A DNA stretch of 64,000 nucleotides. It comes from JBCBKL01 sp038521825. Its GTDB lineage: Bacteria; Pseudomonadota; Alphaproteobacteria; Rhodobacterales; Rhodobacteraceae. Below are positions 35,231 through 43,367 of the stretch, in pieces. The notes below the pieces were generated by a model, which searched no databases, had not been told where the DNA came from, and worked only from the letters and a program-made list of their open reading frames with translations. A program made the position numbers and the translations under genes. Each line of letters starts with the position of its first letter. Position 1 is the stretch's first letter. The stretch spans positions 138,946 to 202,945 of the forward strand of contig JBCBKL010000004.1 in assembly GCA_038521825.1 (NCBI GenBank), given 5' to 3'.

Positions 35231-36064
35231 ATGCTTCACGCCTTGTTTCCATCCCACAAGACCGATCTGCTGATCGAACTCGTCGGGCTCAAGCGTGGCG
35301 GTCTGCACGGGTTCGGCTTCTGGCTCACCGGTCACGCAGACGATCAGGTCTTTTACAACAACTCACCGCTTAAGCATCCGGGCAGCGGCAGCGAGATGGA
35401 ACGCACCGACACCCGCAGCCCACTGCCGGTCCGCTTGATGCCGTCGATGCGGGTCGATACGCTGCGCGACGGGCGGGAACATTCCCGTCGGCTGCCGCTC
35501 AGAACTGAAATAACCACGGTCGTTTTCCAGAGCCAGGATCTGGAACACCTGGCAAGCGCCAAAGAAATGGTGGTCGGGGTTCAGGCCGCGCGGCGGGTGC
35601 GCATCCTGTTGCTGCGTGATCCCTTCAATTGGGTTGCTTCCTATGCGGCCAAAGCGGGCCATGACACGGCGTTCGAGGACGGGATCGCACTGTGGCGGCC
35701 CTACGCGATGGCGTGGGCGGACCGCACCGCGCCCCTGCCGTTTGATCTGCGGGTCGCCTACAACACGTGGTTCGCCCACAGGGCCGAGCGAGAGCGGATT
35801 TCGGCGGCCGTCGGTCTGCCTTTTACCGACCGGTATCTGCAACTCGTGTCCGATCACGGCTCGGGCAGTTCATTCGATCGGCAGAGCTTTGACGGTCAGG
35901 CCCAGTCGATGGCGGTCTTCGAGCGGTGGAGGCAGTTCGCCGAAACGCCCGGCTACAAGGCCGCGTTCGCCCAGGCGAAGGATGTCGTCGAACTTGGGAA
36001 TGAATTGTTTGAGCTGCCGGAGGACCTCAAGGTCTTTGCGAACGACATACTCAGCCAGAAATGA
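35231..36064 (+). CDS. Sulfotransferase-like protein
   Basis: 277 residues from the ATG at 35231, which has GAGG upstream. The central LLLRDPFNWVASYAAKAG resembles the 3'-phosphate-binding RDPxxxxxS motif of PAPS-dependent sulfotransferases, and GLKRGGLHGFGFWL near the N-terminus occupies the place of the 5' PAPS loop but lacks its usual GTxSS-type sequence. The overall fold assignment is therefore tentative. The C-terminus ends with ELPEDLKVFANDIL. No export signal. Function unknown. Confidence 0.75.
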   Translation: MLHALFPSHKTDLLIELVGLKRGGLHGFGFWLTGHADDQVFYNNSPLKHPGSGSEMERTDTRSPLPVRLMPSMRVDTLRDGREHSRRLPLRTEITTVVFQSQDLEHLASAKEMVVGVQAARRVRILLLRDPFNWVASYAAKAGHDTAFEDGIALWRPYAMAWADRTAPLPFDLRVAYNTWFAHRAERERISAAVGLPFTDRYLQLVSDHGSGSSFDRQSFDGQAQSMAVFERWRQFAETPGYKAAFAQAKDVVELGNELFELPEDLKVFANDILSQK

Positions 36065-36171
36065 CAGAGCCGCCCGGGCGGACGGCACTTAGGGTGCTTA
36101 ATTCACCGATTTGGGCTCATCCAGTTTCTGATCGCTTTCGATCGCCGGTTTCGGCTCATCGCTTTCACCGT

Positions 36172-36831
36172 TCAGACCGCCAGATGTTGCCGCGGGATGC
36201 CATTCTCCATCGACAGCCCCAGTTCTTGGCCAAGCTTCTGAAGAGCCGGCATCTGAACCGCCATGCCAAGGAATGGTGTCTGGTCAAGCGCTGTGAGGGA
36301 GACCGATTCCAGTTCCAACCCGTTCTTCAACAGATCTTCGGACACCGCATTCTGCACCTCCTGCACGAATTCCGCGTGGTTCTCATGCAGTTCATCCATC
36401 GTCATTTGCGCGGCAACGGCGCGCAGGCCGTCCACCAACTTGCCCTCGATCATCTCGCGAAGCTGATCGACGTAAAAGGTCCGGTTGCCCAGGGTCTGAG
36501 CCGCGCGGCTGATGCCCTCGATGGTCGCGTTAACCGAGACGTAGAACTCTACGCCGACATCAACTCGCATCCGGTCTTTGGTGATCAGGGCCGCGTCCGC
36601 GGTGCGCTGAACCTCAAGCCGTAGGGTTTTCATGTTCACGGGGCTAATCTCGTGCAGAAGGGGCACGACAATGGTACCGCCGTCCATGATGACCTTTTTG
36701 CCACCTGCACCGGTCTTCACCAGACTGACTTCACGTGTTGCCCGCCGGTAGAGCCGCCCGAGGATCAGGCCGATGAGGAGGAGAAAGCCTAGAATGCTTC
36801 CGACAATGATAATTAGGGATTCCAACTGCAT
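36172..36831 (-). CDS. YqiK-type flotillin, internally deleted remnant
   Basis: 219 residues against about 550 for YqiK. Residues 1-187 look like an intact N-terminal half: membrane helix (5-27), YRRATREVSLVKTGAGGKKV, and the SPFH/band-7 core ending VSLTALDQTPF. Family members normally continue with LDENNAFNAVG and a long Ala/Glu-rich coiled coil. Here the frame jumps directly to LGMAVQMPALQKLGQELG (188-205), which resembles the extreme C-terminal oligomerisation segment. About 330 residues therefore seem missing, in frame. The protein might still insert in the membrane but is unlikely to work as a scaffold. It sits behind yqiJ, the normal operon partner. Confidence 0.75.
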   Translation of the reverse strand: MQLESLIIIVGSILGFLLLIGLILGRLYRRATREVSLVKTGAGGKKVIMDGGTIVVPLLHEISPVNMKTLRLEVQRTADAALITKDRMRVDVGVEFYVSVNATIEGISRAAQTLGNRTFYVDQLREMIEGKLVDGLRAVAAQMTMDELHENHAEFVQEVQNAVSEDLLKNGLELESVSLTALDQTPFLGMAVQMPALQKLGQELGLSMENGIPRQHLAV

Positions 36832-36861
36832 GGATTCTCCTTTCTGTAGGTTGGTTATGAA

Positions 36862-37599
36862 TTAGGCGTCGAGTGCGACAAGTTGATAACTCGCGCCAGT
36901 TCTGCGGCGCACGACCAGCACCTTGGCACCTTGCGGGATAACCGCTTCATCGCGCAGCGGTTCAGCCCGGACGTAGTGCATGTTGCCGATACCGTCCGTC
37001 ACGCGCACTTCGGCTGGGCGACCCCGCGCTGCTGTCCCACGCGATACTATGCCGATGCGGCGTCCAAGGCTGCGTTCGGACATGGCTGTGCTTTCCGATT
37101 TGGGGATGAGGCGGGCAAAGATCCCGCTGAAGCCTTTGGTAAAGGTCGCTCCCAACCCAAAGGCGGCCGGCGCCGCAATCACAAGGGGCAGGGCGCTGCC
37201 CATAAGGGCTTCGGCACCCCACTGTATGATTAGCCCGCTCAGCCCGAAGCCGATTAGGAAGGAGGCCGCCCAAACGAGCACCGGAACCTTACCAAACCCC
37301 AGCCATGCTGCCACGCCGCCACCAATATCTGTATTAACTTCAATCGCTTCGACTTCTTCAAGGCCAATATCCAGCTCATCCAGATCGAAATCTAAGTCGC
37401 TCAGATCGACGTCGAAGTCGGCTGCATAAGCGTCAAATCCGCCCATGTCGATGTCAAGATCGGCGTCCGCATCTCCGCCCACGCCAAAGAGACTTCCGCC
37501 CAGGAGGGCCGAAACGAGTTCTAGCACCAGAAGCCCGAAGAGGATCCCAAGGGCGACCGCAAAAGGCATGGCGGTTGGGTCAAGCAAAAGTGCAGCCAT
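36862..37599 (-). CDS. yqiJ: YqiJ-like inner-membrane OB-fold protein
   Basis: 245 residues. Two or three membrane helices (about 12-33, 106-127, 136-158), an acidic Asp-rich stretch between helix 1 and 2 (about 42-90, DADADLDIDMGGFDAY etc.) and a C-terminal OB-fold (MSERSLGRRIGIVSRGTAAR ... GAKVLVVRR). This NfeD-like arrangement paired with an SPFH protein is the YqiJ-YqiK module, thought to act in membrane-domain organisation. The start has AAGGA 8 bases upstream. It is preceded by a striking repeat at 37612-37636. Confidence 0.88.
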   Translation of the reverse strand: MAALLLDPTAMPFAVALGILFGLLVLELVSALLGGSLFGVGGDADADLDIDMGGFDAYAADFDVDLSDLDFDLDELDIGLEEVEAIEVNTDIGGGVAAWLGFGKVPVLVWAASFLIGFGLSGLIIQWGAEALMGSALPLVIAAPAAFGLGATFTKGFSGIFARLIPKSESTAMSERSLGRRIGIVSRGTAARGRPAEVRVTDGIGNMHYVRAEPLRDEAVIPQGAKVLVVRRRTGASYQLVALDA

Positions 37600-37611
37600 A
37601 ATATTCCTTCA

Positions 37612-37636
37612 GTATACAACGGTATACAAATGTATA
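37612..37636. promoter_or_regulatory. Direct GTATACAA repeats just upstream of yqiJ
   Basis: GTATACAA occurs at 37612-37619 and again at 37622-37629, exactly 10 bp apart, followed by TGTATA at 37631-37636. The core GTATAC is palindromic and resembles the GT-N(2-3)-AC centre bound by FadR-type GntR regulators. It ends only 13 bases from the yqiJ start, so a bound protein would block transcription or initiation of yqiJ-yqiK. The rest of 37600-37779 holds the hisC leader. Confidence 0.5.
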
Positions 37637-37779
37637 GGAGCTCACGAAAGCGTTACAAGAGGCCCCAGATCTGAGCGGAGCGCCTGACCGCGCGCCGACT
37701 CGGGCAAAAGATTGACGCTTTTCTTGCGTCAGTACGGCAGATAAGACGGCAAGACAGCCCAGACAGGAGCCTGAACCAG

Positions 37780-38868
37780 ATGACCGCCCCTATTCCCCAG
37801 CCCGGGATCATGGATATCGCCTTGTATCAGGGCGGAGCGTCTCAGGTCGACGGGGTGGACGAGGTCATCAAGCTCAGTGCCAACGAAAACCCGTGGGGGC
37901 CCAGTTCGATGGCCATCGCAGCCTTTCAAGCAGCTTCGACGACGCTGAACCGGTATCCCGGGACCGATCACAGCGGTTTGCGGACGGCCTTGGGTGAGGT
38001 GCATGACCTTGATCCCGCGCGGATCATCTGTGGGGTCGGTTCGGACGAGGTGCTGCAAATGATCGCCTCGGCCTATGCCGGGCCGGGGGACGAGGTGATC
38101 CTGACCGAGCATGGCTTTTCGCTCTACCCTATCCTCGCCCAGATGGTCGGGGCCACGCCTGTTACGGTTCCGGAAAGAACGCGCGTCGTCGATGTCGACG
38201 CCGTCCTTGGGGCAGTCACGGAAAAGACCCGGATCGTGTTCATCGCGAACCCCGCCAACCCGACGGGTACGATGCTGGGGGGCAACGAAACCGCGCGGCT
38301 GGCGGTGGGGCTGCCGGATCACGTGATACTGGTGCTCGACGGGGCTTATGCAGAATGTGTCGAGGATTACGACGGGGGCGCCGCTCTGGTCGATGCGCAT
38401 CCCAACGTTATCATGACGCGCACTTTTTCCAAGATCTATGGGCTCGGCGGGCTGCGCATCGGATGGGGCTATGGCCAGCAGGCGGTCATCGATGTGCTGA
38501 ACCGTGTGCGGCAACCGTTCAACTTGTCCGACGCACAACTGGCCGCGGCCGAAGCGGCCGTCCGAGACACCGAATACACCGCCTTGTGCAAGGCAGAGAA
38601 TGCACGCTTGCGTGACTGGATGCGCTCACAGCTTGAAAAGATCGGGGTACCGACCGACAAATCGCACACGAACTTCGTGCTAGCGCGATTTGCCGGTGCG
38701 GACGAGGCGAATGCCTGTGACGCCCATCTCAAGTCTCGCGGAATAATCGTGCGTAAGGTAGCAGGCTATGGCCTGCCTCAGGCCCTGCGGATATCTGTCG
38801 GCGACGAGGAGGCCTGCAAGCGGGTCATTGCCGCGATCCGAGACTTCAAGACCGAGAGTTCTGTATGA
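37780..38868 (+). CDS. hisC: Histidinol-phosphate aminotransferase
   Basis: PLP-dependent class-I aminotransferase, 362 residues, of histidine synthesis; many alphaproteobacterial forms also transaminate aromatic keto acids. Features: IKLSANENPWGPS near 30-42, the NPANPTGTML cofactor segment, DGAYAECV, and the PLP-lysine motif TRTFSKIYGLGGLRIGWGYG with Lys near residue 213. It overlaps the following arogenate/prephenate dehydrogenase by four bases, so HisC probably also supplies the aromatic transamination step. CAGGAG precedes the start. Confidence 0.95.
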   Translation: MTAPIPQPGIMDIALYQGGASQVDGVDEVIKLSANENPWGPSSMAIAAFQAASTTLNRYPGTDHSGLRTALGEVHDLDPARIICGVGSDEVLQMIASAYAGPGDEVILTEHGFSLYPILAQMVGATPVTVPERTRVVDVDAVLGAVTEKTRIVFIANPANPTGTMLGGNETARLAVGLPDHVILVLDGAYAECVEDYDGGAALVDAHPNVIMTRTFSKIYGLGGLRIGWGYGQQAVIDVLNRVRQPFNLSDAQLAAAEAAVRDTEYTALCKAENARLRDWMRSQLEKIGVPTDKSHTNFVLARFAGADEANACDAHLKSRGIIVRKVAGYGLPQALRISVGDEEACKRVIAAIRDFKTESSV

Positions 38869-39782
38869 GTGTGATCTACGACCGGGTGGCCCTGATTGGT
38901 CTAGGCCTCATTGCATCATCCATGTTCTGGGCCATGAAACGGGCCGGAGTTGCCGGCGAGGTCTCGGGATATGCGCGGTCGCAGGCCACGCGGGACACGG
39001 CGCGGCGGATCGGATTGTGTGACCGCGTCTGCGACAATGTGGCGGATGCGGTGACGGGGGCCGATCTCGTTGTGCTTTGCGTTCCCGTAGGTGCCATGGG
39101 TGCTGTCGCTGCCGAGATGAAAGAGCACCTCAGCCCCGGCGCGACCGTATCGGACGTCGGTTCGGTCAAGCGGGACGTGATTCAGAGCGTCGGCCCCCAC
39201 ATTCCCGACGGTGTCCACTTCATCCCCGCTCATCCAGTGGCAGGGACTGAACACTCAGGGCCTGAATCAGGATTTGCAGAGCTCTTTGACAATCGCTGGT
39301 GCCTCATCGTCCCCGTCGCCGGCACCGATCCCGAGGCAACGGCGCGCCTGCGGCGGTTTTGGGAAAGCCTTGGCTCCTTTGTTGAGGAGATGGATCAGGA
39401 CCACCATGACCTCGTACTTGCCGTCACCAGCCATGCACCACACCTGATCGCCTACACTATGGTCGGCGTGGCAGACGATCTGCGGCGCGTCACTGATAGT
39501 GAAGTGATCAAATACTCCGCCGCTGGCTTTCGCGACTTTACCCGCATCGCAGCCTCCGACCCGACCATGTGGCGGGACGTGTTCCTGACGAACAAGGACG
39601 CGACGCTCGAAATCCTTGGGCGGTTCACCGAAGAACTGTTCGCCCTGCAGCGGGCGATCCGGACGGGGGATGGCGATCACCTCTTCGACTATTTCACCCG
39701 CACGCGGGACATCAGGCGCGGGATCATCGAGGCGGGGCAGGATACGGACGCGCCTAACTTCGGGCGCGGGGCGCAGCGGTGA
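38865..39782 (+). CDS. Prephenate/arogenate dehydrogenase (TyrA family)
   Basis: NAD(P)-dependent oxidative decarboxylation in tyrosine synthesis. 305 residues. The Rossmann motif VALIGLGLIASSMFWAM is at 8-24, VSDVGSVKRDVIQSV near 103-117, the substrate motif HFIPAHPVAGTEHSGPE near 124-140, and the catalytic-His region VTSHAPHLIAYTMV. Whether prephenate or arogenate is preferred cannot be read by eye. Coupled to hisC upstream and to the extensin gene downstream. Confidence 0.95.
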   Translation: MSVIYDRVALIGLGLIASSMFWAMKRAGVAGEVSGYARSQATRDTARRIGLCDRVCDNVADAVTGADLVVLCVPVGAMGAVAAEMKEHLSPGATVSDVGSVKRDVIQSVGPHIPDGVHFIPAHPVAGTEHSGPESGFAELFDNRWCLIVPVAGTDPEATARLRRFWESLGSFVEEMDQDHHDLVLAVTSHAPHLIAYTMVGVADDLRRVTDSEVIKYSAAGFRDFTRIAASDPTMWRDVFLTNKDATLEILGRFTEELFALQRAIRTGDGDHLFDYFTRTRDIRRGIIEAGQDTDAPNFGRGAQR

Positions 39783-40552
39783 TGCTGCGGCTGGCCATTC
39801 TACTGGCGCTGGTCGCCGGAGCGGCGCTGGCCGACCTGCAAAACTCGCTTCGCCCGTTATTGCGGCCCGCGCCCGAAGTTAGGGAAACCAGACCGCAGGC
39901 CCGGCCCGTGATCGAGGTGCCGCGCATGATGGCGTTTGCTGCCATTCCAGATGTGAGCGTGCTGCGGCCGCTGGTCCGGCCCCGCGCGCTGGAACAAAAG
40001 GCGATGGCCCGGCGCCGGGCCCGGCGTCGAGGCGCAGTATGCGGCGATGTCGACCTGCAAGGCGAAGGGGTAGGGCCCGTTCCAGGGCGGATCGGCGGAT
40101 GCGGCGTGCCACAGGCAATCAGGCTCAAAGCCATCAGCGGCGTGACGCTCAGCCAGGCATCGGTGATGGATTGCCCAACGGCCAAGGCGCTCAAACGCTG
40201 GGTTGAAAAGGGGGCGAAACCCGCCATCGGGAGCCGGGGCGGCGGGCTGGCCAGCCTGAGGGTGGCGGCGCATTATTCCTGCCGGACGCGGAATAACCAG
40301 CCGGGTGCGCGGATCTCGGAACATGGAAAAGGGCGGGCCATCGATATCTCGGGCTTCACCCTGAAGGACGGCAGCGTCATCTCCGTCGAAGACGATTGGG
40401 GCCGGGGGCGCAACGGGCGGATCCTGCGGCAGATGCACCGCAAGGCCTGCGGACCCTTCGGCACAGTCCTGGGGCCAGAGGCTGACCGGCATCACCGGGA
40501 TCATTTCCACTTCGACACGGCCCGGTACCGAAGCGGAAGCTATTGCCGCTGA
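39782..40552 (+). CDS. Extensin-like family protein (secreted)
   Basis: 256 residues from the ATG at 39782, overlapping the dehydrogenase stop (TGATG); a GTG one codon earlier is equally possible. A signal peptide (MLRLAILLALVAGAALADLQ) and a proline/arginine-rich linker (about 20-85) precede the extensin-like C-terminal domain: VCGDVDLQGEGVGPVPG, VTLSQASVMDCPTAKALKRW, SEHGKGRAIDISGF, and HRDHFHFDTARY. The SEHxxGxAIDI and HxDHFH residues look like a metal-peptidase site related to D-Ala-D-Ala carboxypeptidases, so a role in peptidoglycan modification is possible. Confidence 0.9.
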   Translation: MLRLAILLALVAGAALADLQNSLRPLLRPAPEVRETRPQARPVIEVPRMMAFAAIPDVSVLRPLVRPRALEQKAMARRRARRRGAVCGDVDLQGEGVGPVPGRIGGCGVPQAIRLKAISGVTLSQASVMDCPTAKALKRWVEKGAKPAIGSRGGGLASLRVAAHYSCRTRNNQPGARISEHGKGRAIDISGFTLKDGSVISVEDDWGRGRNGRILRQMHRKACGPFGTVLGPEADRHHRDHFHFDTARYRSGSYCR

Positions 40553-40715
40553 CCTGAATGCAGGCGGGCGGACGCACGACCCGTTCGCATGGATCAAGCG
40601 CGGGCCGTGCCGCGCCCCGCAACTCGACTGCTCTGAGTGGGCCACTGGGTTTCCACGGTAGCCAGCCGCGCGCCCATCTGCCTTCGGCACCTCCACGATC
40701 TGGTGTTGGATCGGA

Positions 40716-41569
40716 TCAGCGTCGAGCCAGCAGATAGGCCGATGTTGCCCGTTGCACGAACGCGTGGCGATCCCGGTCTTCCTCCCCGGCTCCCTTCGCA
40801 TCGTAGCCCGGGATACTCCCAAGCCCATATAGACTACCGACAAGGCTCCACAGGTTTCTCGCTCTGGCGCTGTTTCGGAAAGTGGCGCGGCACCCGTCCG
40901 GGCAGCAGACGATGATGAATGGGTTCACACCCGCGTCGCCGACAATGACTGGCGCGGGGGGTTTTCAGATGAGGACGGTCGAGGTTCAGCTCTAAAACCT
41001 TCTCCCGTGCGAAATCGCAGATCGTCGTCGCCGAGACCAGGAGGCACGAGAAGCACGCTCGCCTTGATCCGGGGTTCCATCACATCGACGTCGGTTGCGG
41101 CGGCGGCATCCTTCGGGTCGGTCAGCCGCGCGCCCATCGGCATTCCAACAGGCTGACCACCCCTGGAGTGGCCGGCGGCGACGATCCGGCCATGGGCCAG
41201 TCGCCCGGCGAGCAGGGCCGCAGCCGCTTCGATCTCGTCCAGCTGGTCGATACTATGTTTCATGTCATTGACGCGCATCCGCCAGAAAAGCGGTGCCCCT
41301 GGCTGATCGTGCGGCAATCCCGCGACCTTCGAATTCGCATGGCTGGGCTTGATGACTGCAAGCCCCTATGAGGCGAGAAATGTAGCCAGCAGATCACGCC
41401 TGTCCTTTGACGGAATCTAGAGCGACCGTCCGTCGCCGACTGACAGCTGCACGATGGGCAGGTCGCTGCCGGTAGCGGGTGCGGCGATGCGCATTTCGAT
41501 CCGAGACGGCCGGAACGGCGCGGTGAGTGTGATCGCAGCGATCGAGATGGCCTGGACGGGTTGGCGCAT
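40716..41569 (-). pseudogene. Decayed alpha/beta hydrolase (PAF-acetylhydrolase/chlorophyllase-like)
   Basis: Starting at 41569 a protein-like frame reads MRQPVQAISIAAITLTAPFR ... MRIAAPATGSDLPIVQLSVG, then meets a TAG at 41417-41419. It continues in the same frame (IPSKDRRDLLATFLAS, a second TAG, then GLAVIKPSHANSKVAGLPHD) into a 130-codon stretch with the nucleophile elbow GHSRGG. From about 40985 the frame is lost by at least two shifts; the C-terminal GLGSIPGYDAK segment reappears in another frame and ends at 40716. Two stops plus frameshifts make this a clear pseudogene. The short gap 40553-40715 shows no gene. Confidence 0.85.
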
Positions 41570-41612
41570 GGGCAGATGGCGCGCCTGCCGCGCAAGGCGG
41601 CAAGATGGATCA

Positions 41613-42689
41613 TTAGGGGCCTACCGGCTCTGCCAGCAACACATCGTTCGGAACCATCAGGGACTGAAGCTGTGAGGTCGGTTCCCGGTCGATTGCACCC
41701 ATCAGAGATGTCGCCAATGCTCGTCCCGCCTCGCGCACGTCCTCTTGGATCACATGGATCTGCTCACGCAGGAAGGGTAGCGAGGCGAATTGCTGCTTGG
41801 TCACGATGTCGACATCCCGGCCTGGGGTCAGCCCCGCATCGTGTATGGCGGCAAGCAACGTCAGAAGCACGCCCCCGGCACCGCTTAGCCCACCCGCAGT
41901 GTTGACAATGCCATCCGGTCGGTCCGTTCGCTGCATTACTTGGCGGACGTGACGGCGAACCTCCTCGAACGCGCTGTCGCTCGTCAAAGCAGGAAGCGGA
42001 AACTCATCGATGCCGTGCTCTTCCAACGCCGCATGGAATCCGTGGTTTAGATGATCATGAAAGCTGAGGTTTGCAGGCGGGGCCAACAGGGCTATCCGCT
42101 GCCGACCAAGCTCGGCAAGCCGTCGCACGGCCAAACGCGCGAACGCCTCGTTGTCGAAGTCGTGGTAGGGATGCTCGATCCCCATTTGCGTCCGCCCGCG
42201 CGTTACAAAGGGCATGTCATTGGCAAGCAGGTATTCCACCCGCGCGTCGTTTGGCTCAATCCGGGTGATCAGGATGCCATCCACAGACTCTGTTTCGACA
42301 AGATATCGGATCGGCGCGACGGGATCCGAAAGACGGGAATAGGGCATGACGAATAGATGATACGGTGTCTTTTCCAGCACGTCCGAGATGCCAAAGATCA
42401 GGTCCGACACGAAGCTTCCGGCTTGCTCCTCCGTATCAATGACAAGGCCGATGGCGTTGGTCTTGCCGGTGCGTAAACGCAGCCCGGCACGGCTGGGGTG
42501 GTAGGAAAGCCTCCGCGCCGTCTCGTGCACAATTTTGCGCGTTTCGGCACTGATCTTTTCGTCGTTGCGCAAAGCGCGTGAAACGGTCGTTACCCCAAGG
42601 CCAAGCTCTTTCGCGATTGTCTTCAAGGTCGGCTTGTTGCCGCTTTTGGGTCTCTTCAATCTCCGAGCCTCTCTAAAGCCGGTCCGCAA
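41613..42689 (-). CDS. LacI-family transcriptional repressor
   Basis: 358 residues. The DNA-binding headpiece is at about 20-75: TLKTIAKELGLGVTTVSRAL then RNDEKISAETRKIVHETARRL, with the hinge helix sequence containing YHPSRAGLRLRTGKT. A periplasmic-binding-protein-like effector domain follows. The unusually long 18-residue basic N-terminal extension before the headpiece may mean the real start is slightly downstream. It is divergent from ridA, whose promoter region carries two LacI-type operators, so it almost certainly regulates that operon. The effector is unknown but probably a sugar or small acid. Confidence 0.95.
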   Translation of the reverse strand: MRTGFREARRLKRPKSGNKPTLKTIAKELGLGVTTVSRALRNDEKISAETRKIVHETARRLSYHPSRAGLRLRTGKTNAIGLVIDTEEQAGSFVSDLIFGISDVLEKTPYHLFVMPYSRLSDPVAPIRYLVETESVDGILITRIEPNDARVEYLLANDMPFVTRGRTQMGIEHPYHDFDNEAFARLAVRRLAELGRQRIALLAPPANLSFHDHLNHGFHAALEEHGIDEFPLPALTSDSAFEEVRRHVRQVMQRTDRPDGIVNTAGGLSGAGGVLLTLLAAIHDAGLTPGRDVDIVTKQQFASLPFLREQIHVIQEDVREAGRALATSLMGAIDREPTSQLQSLMVPNDVLLAEPVGP

Positions 42690-42875
42690 CTCTCATTTCC
42701 CTGGCAAAGGGAAACCATCACCAGGTTGCCGGGTCTTGCGCAGGATCGGTCGCTGCTTTGCCCCGCGGTGGCTAGCGAACGGCGCTGCGCAGATGAACAT
42801 CGACGCCGGAGAATCCTGTTCGGCGGAACTGTGATCAACAAAGCCAAAGGAGTCGAAAAGAGTTTTCGAATCAAG

Positions 42876-42911
42876 TTGTATCGTTACAATACTATATTTG
42901 TAACGATACAA
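42876..42911. promoter_or_regulatory. Tandem LacI-type operators in front of ridA
   Basis: TTGTATCGTTACAA (42876-42889) and TTGTAACGATACAA (42898-42911) are each near-palindromes with a central CG, the hallmark of LacI-family operators, and are exact reverse complements of each other. Their centres are 22 bp apart, about two helical turns, so two repressor dimers would sit on the same DNA face. A possible -10 (TACAAT, 42885-42890) overlaps the first operator. The second ends 38 bases before the ridA ATG. Confidence 0.85.
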
Positions 42912-42949
42912 CCAGCCCATTCCTTCATGATACTAAGAGGAGAACCCTC

Positions 42950-43345
42950 ATGAATGTTCTTCGTTTGAACCCGTCATCCCTGCCAGACGCCGGAAAGGTG
43001 GGTTACTCGCAAATCAGCGTTGCAGATGGCTTTGCCTTCGTTTCCGGGCAAGTGTCCTGGCGGGCAAAGGAAGGTGCGGTGCCCGGATCGCTTTCGGAAC
43101 AGACAGCCATTGTTGTCCAGAATCTGGATGGCGCCCTGTCCGCGCTTAAAACGACGCCTGACCATATCGTTCAGATGCGCATCTACATGACCGACCTGAA
43201 TGATGAGACGCAGGAAATCGCGATGACCAAGATCTTGCGCTTTCTGAACGGTGCGCAACCGAGCCTCACCGCTGTTGGCGTCGCTGCTTTGGCTGCACCC
43301 GATCTGCAGATCGAGGTCGAGATGATCGTTCGCGTTCCCGGCTAA
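42950..43345 (+). CDS. RidA/YjgF family protein
   Basis: 131 residues. RidA-family members hydrolyse reactive enamine/imine intermediates or related amides. Family segments: YSQISVADGFAFVSGQVSW near 19-37, QNLDGALSALKTTPDHIVQM, the IYMTDLND segment and the C-terminal PSLTAVGVAALAAPDLQIEVEMIV. The key arginine of canonical RidA before the C-terminal E (RxxxExxA type) is not obvious, so it probably belongs to a Rid1-7 side group rather than the archetype. AGGAG precedes the ATG. First gene of a two-gene unit under the LacI operators. Confidence 0.92.
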   Translation: MNVLRLNPSSLPDAGKVGYSQISVADGFAFVSGQVSWRAKEGAVPGSLSEQTAIVVQNLDGALSALKTTPDHIVQMRIYMTDLNDETQEIAMTKILRFLNGAQPSLTAVGVAALAAPDLQIEVEMIVRVPG

Positions 43346-43367
43346 CCAGACCAAGGAGAACCAAGGA

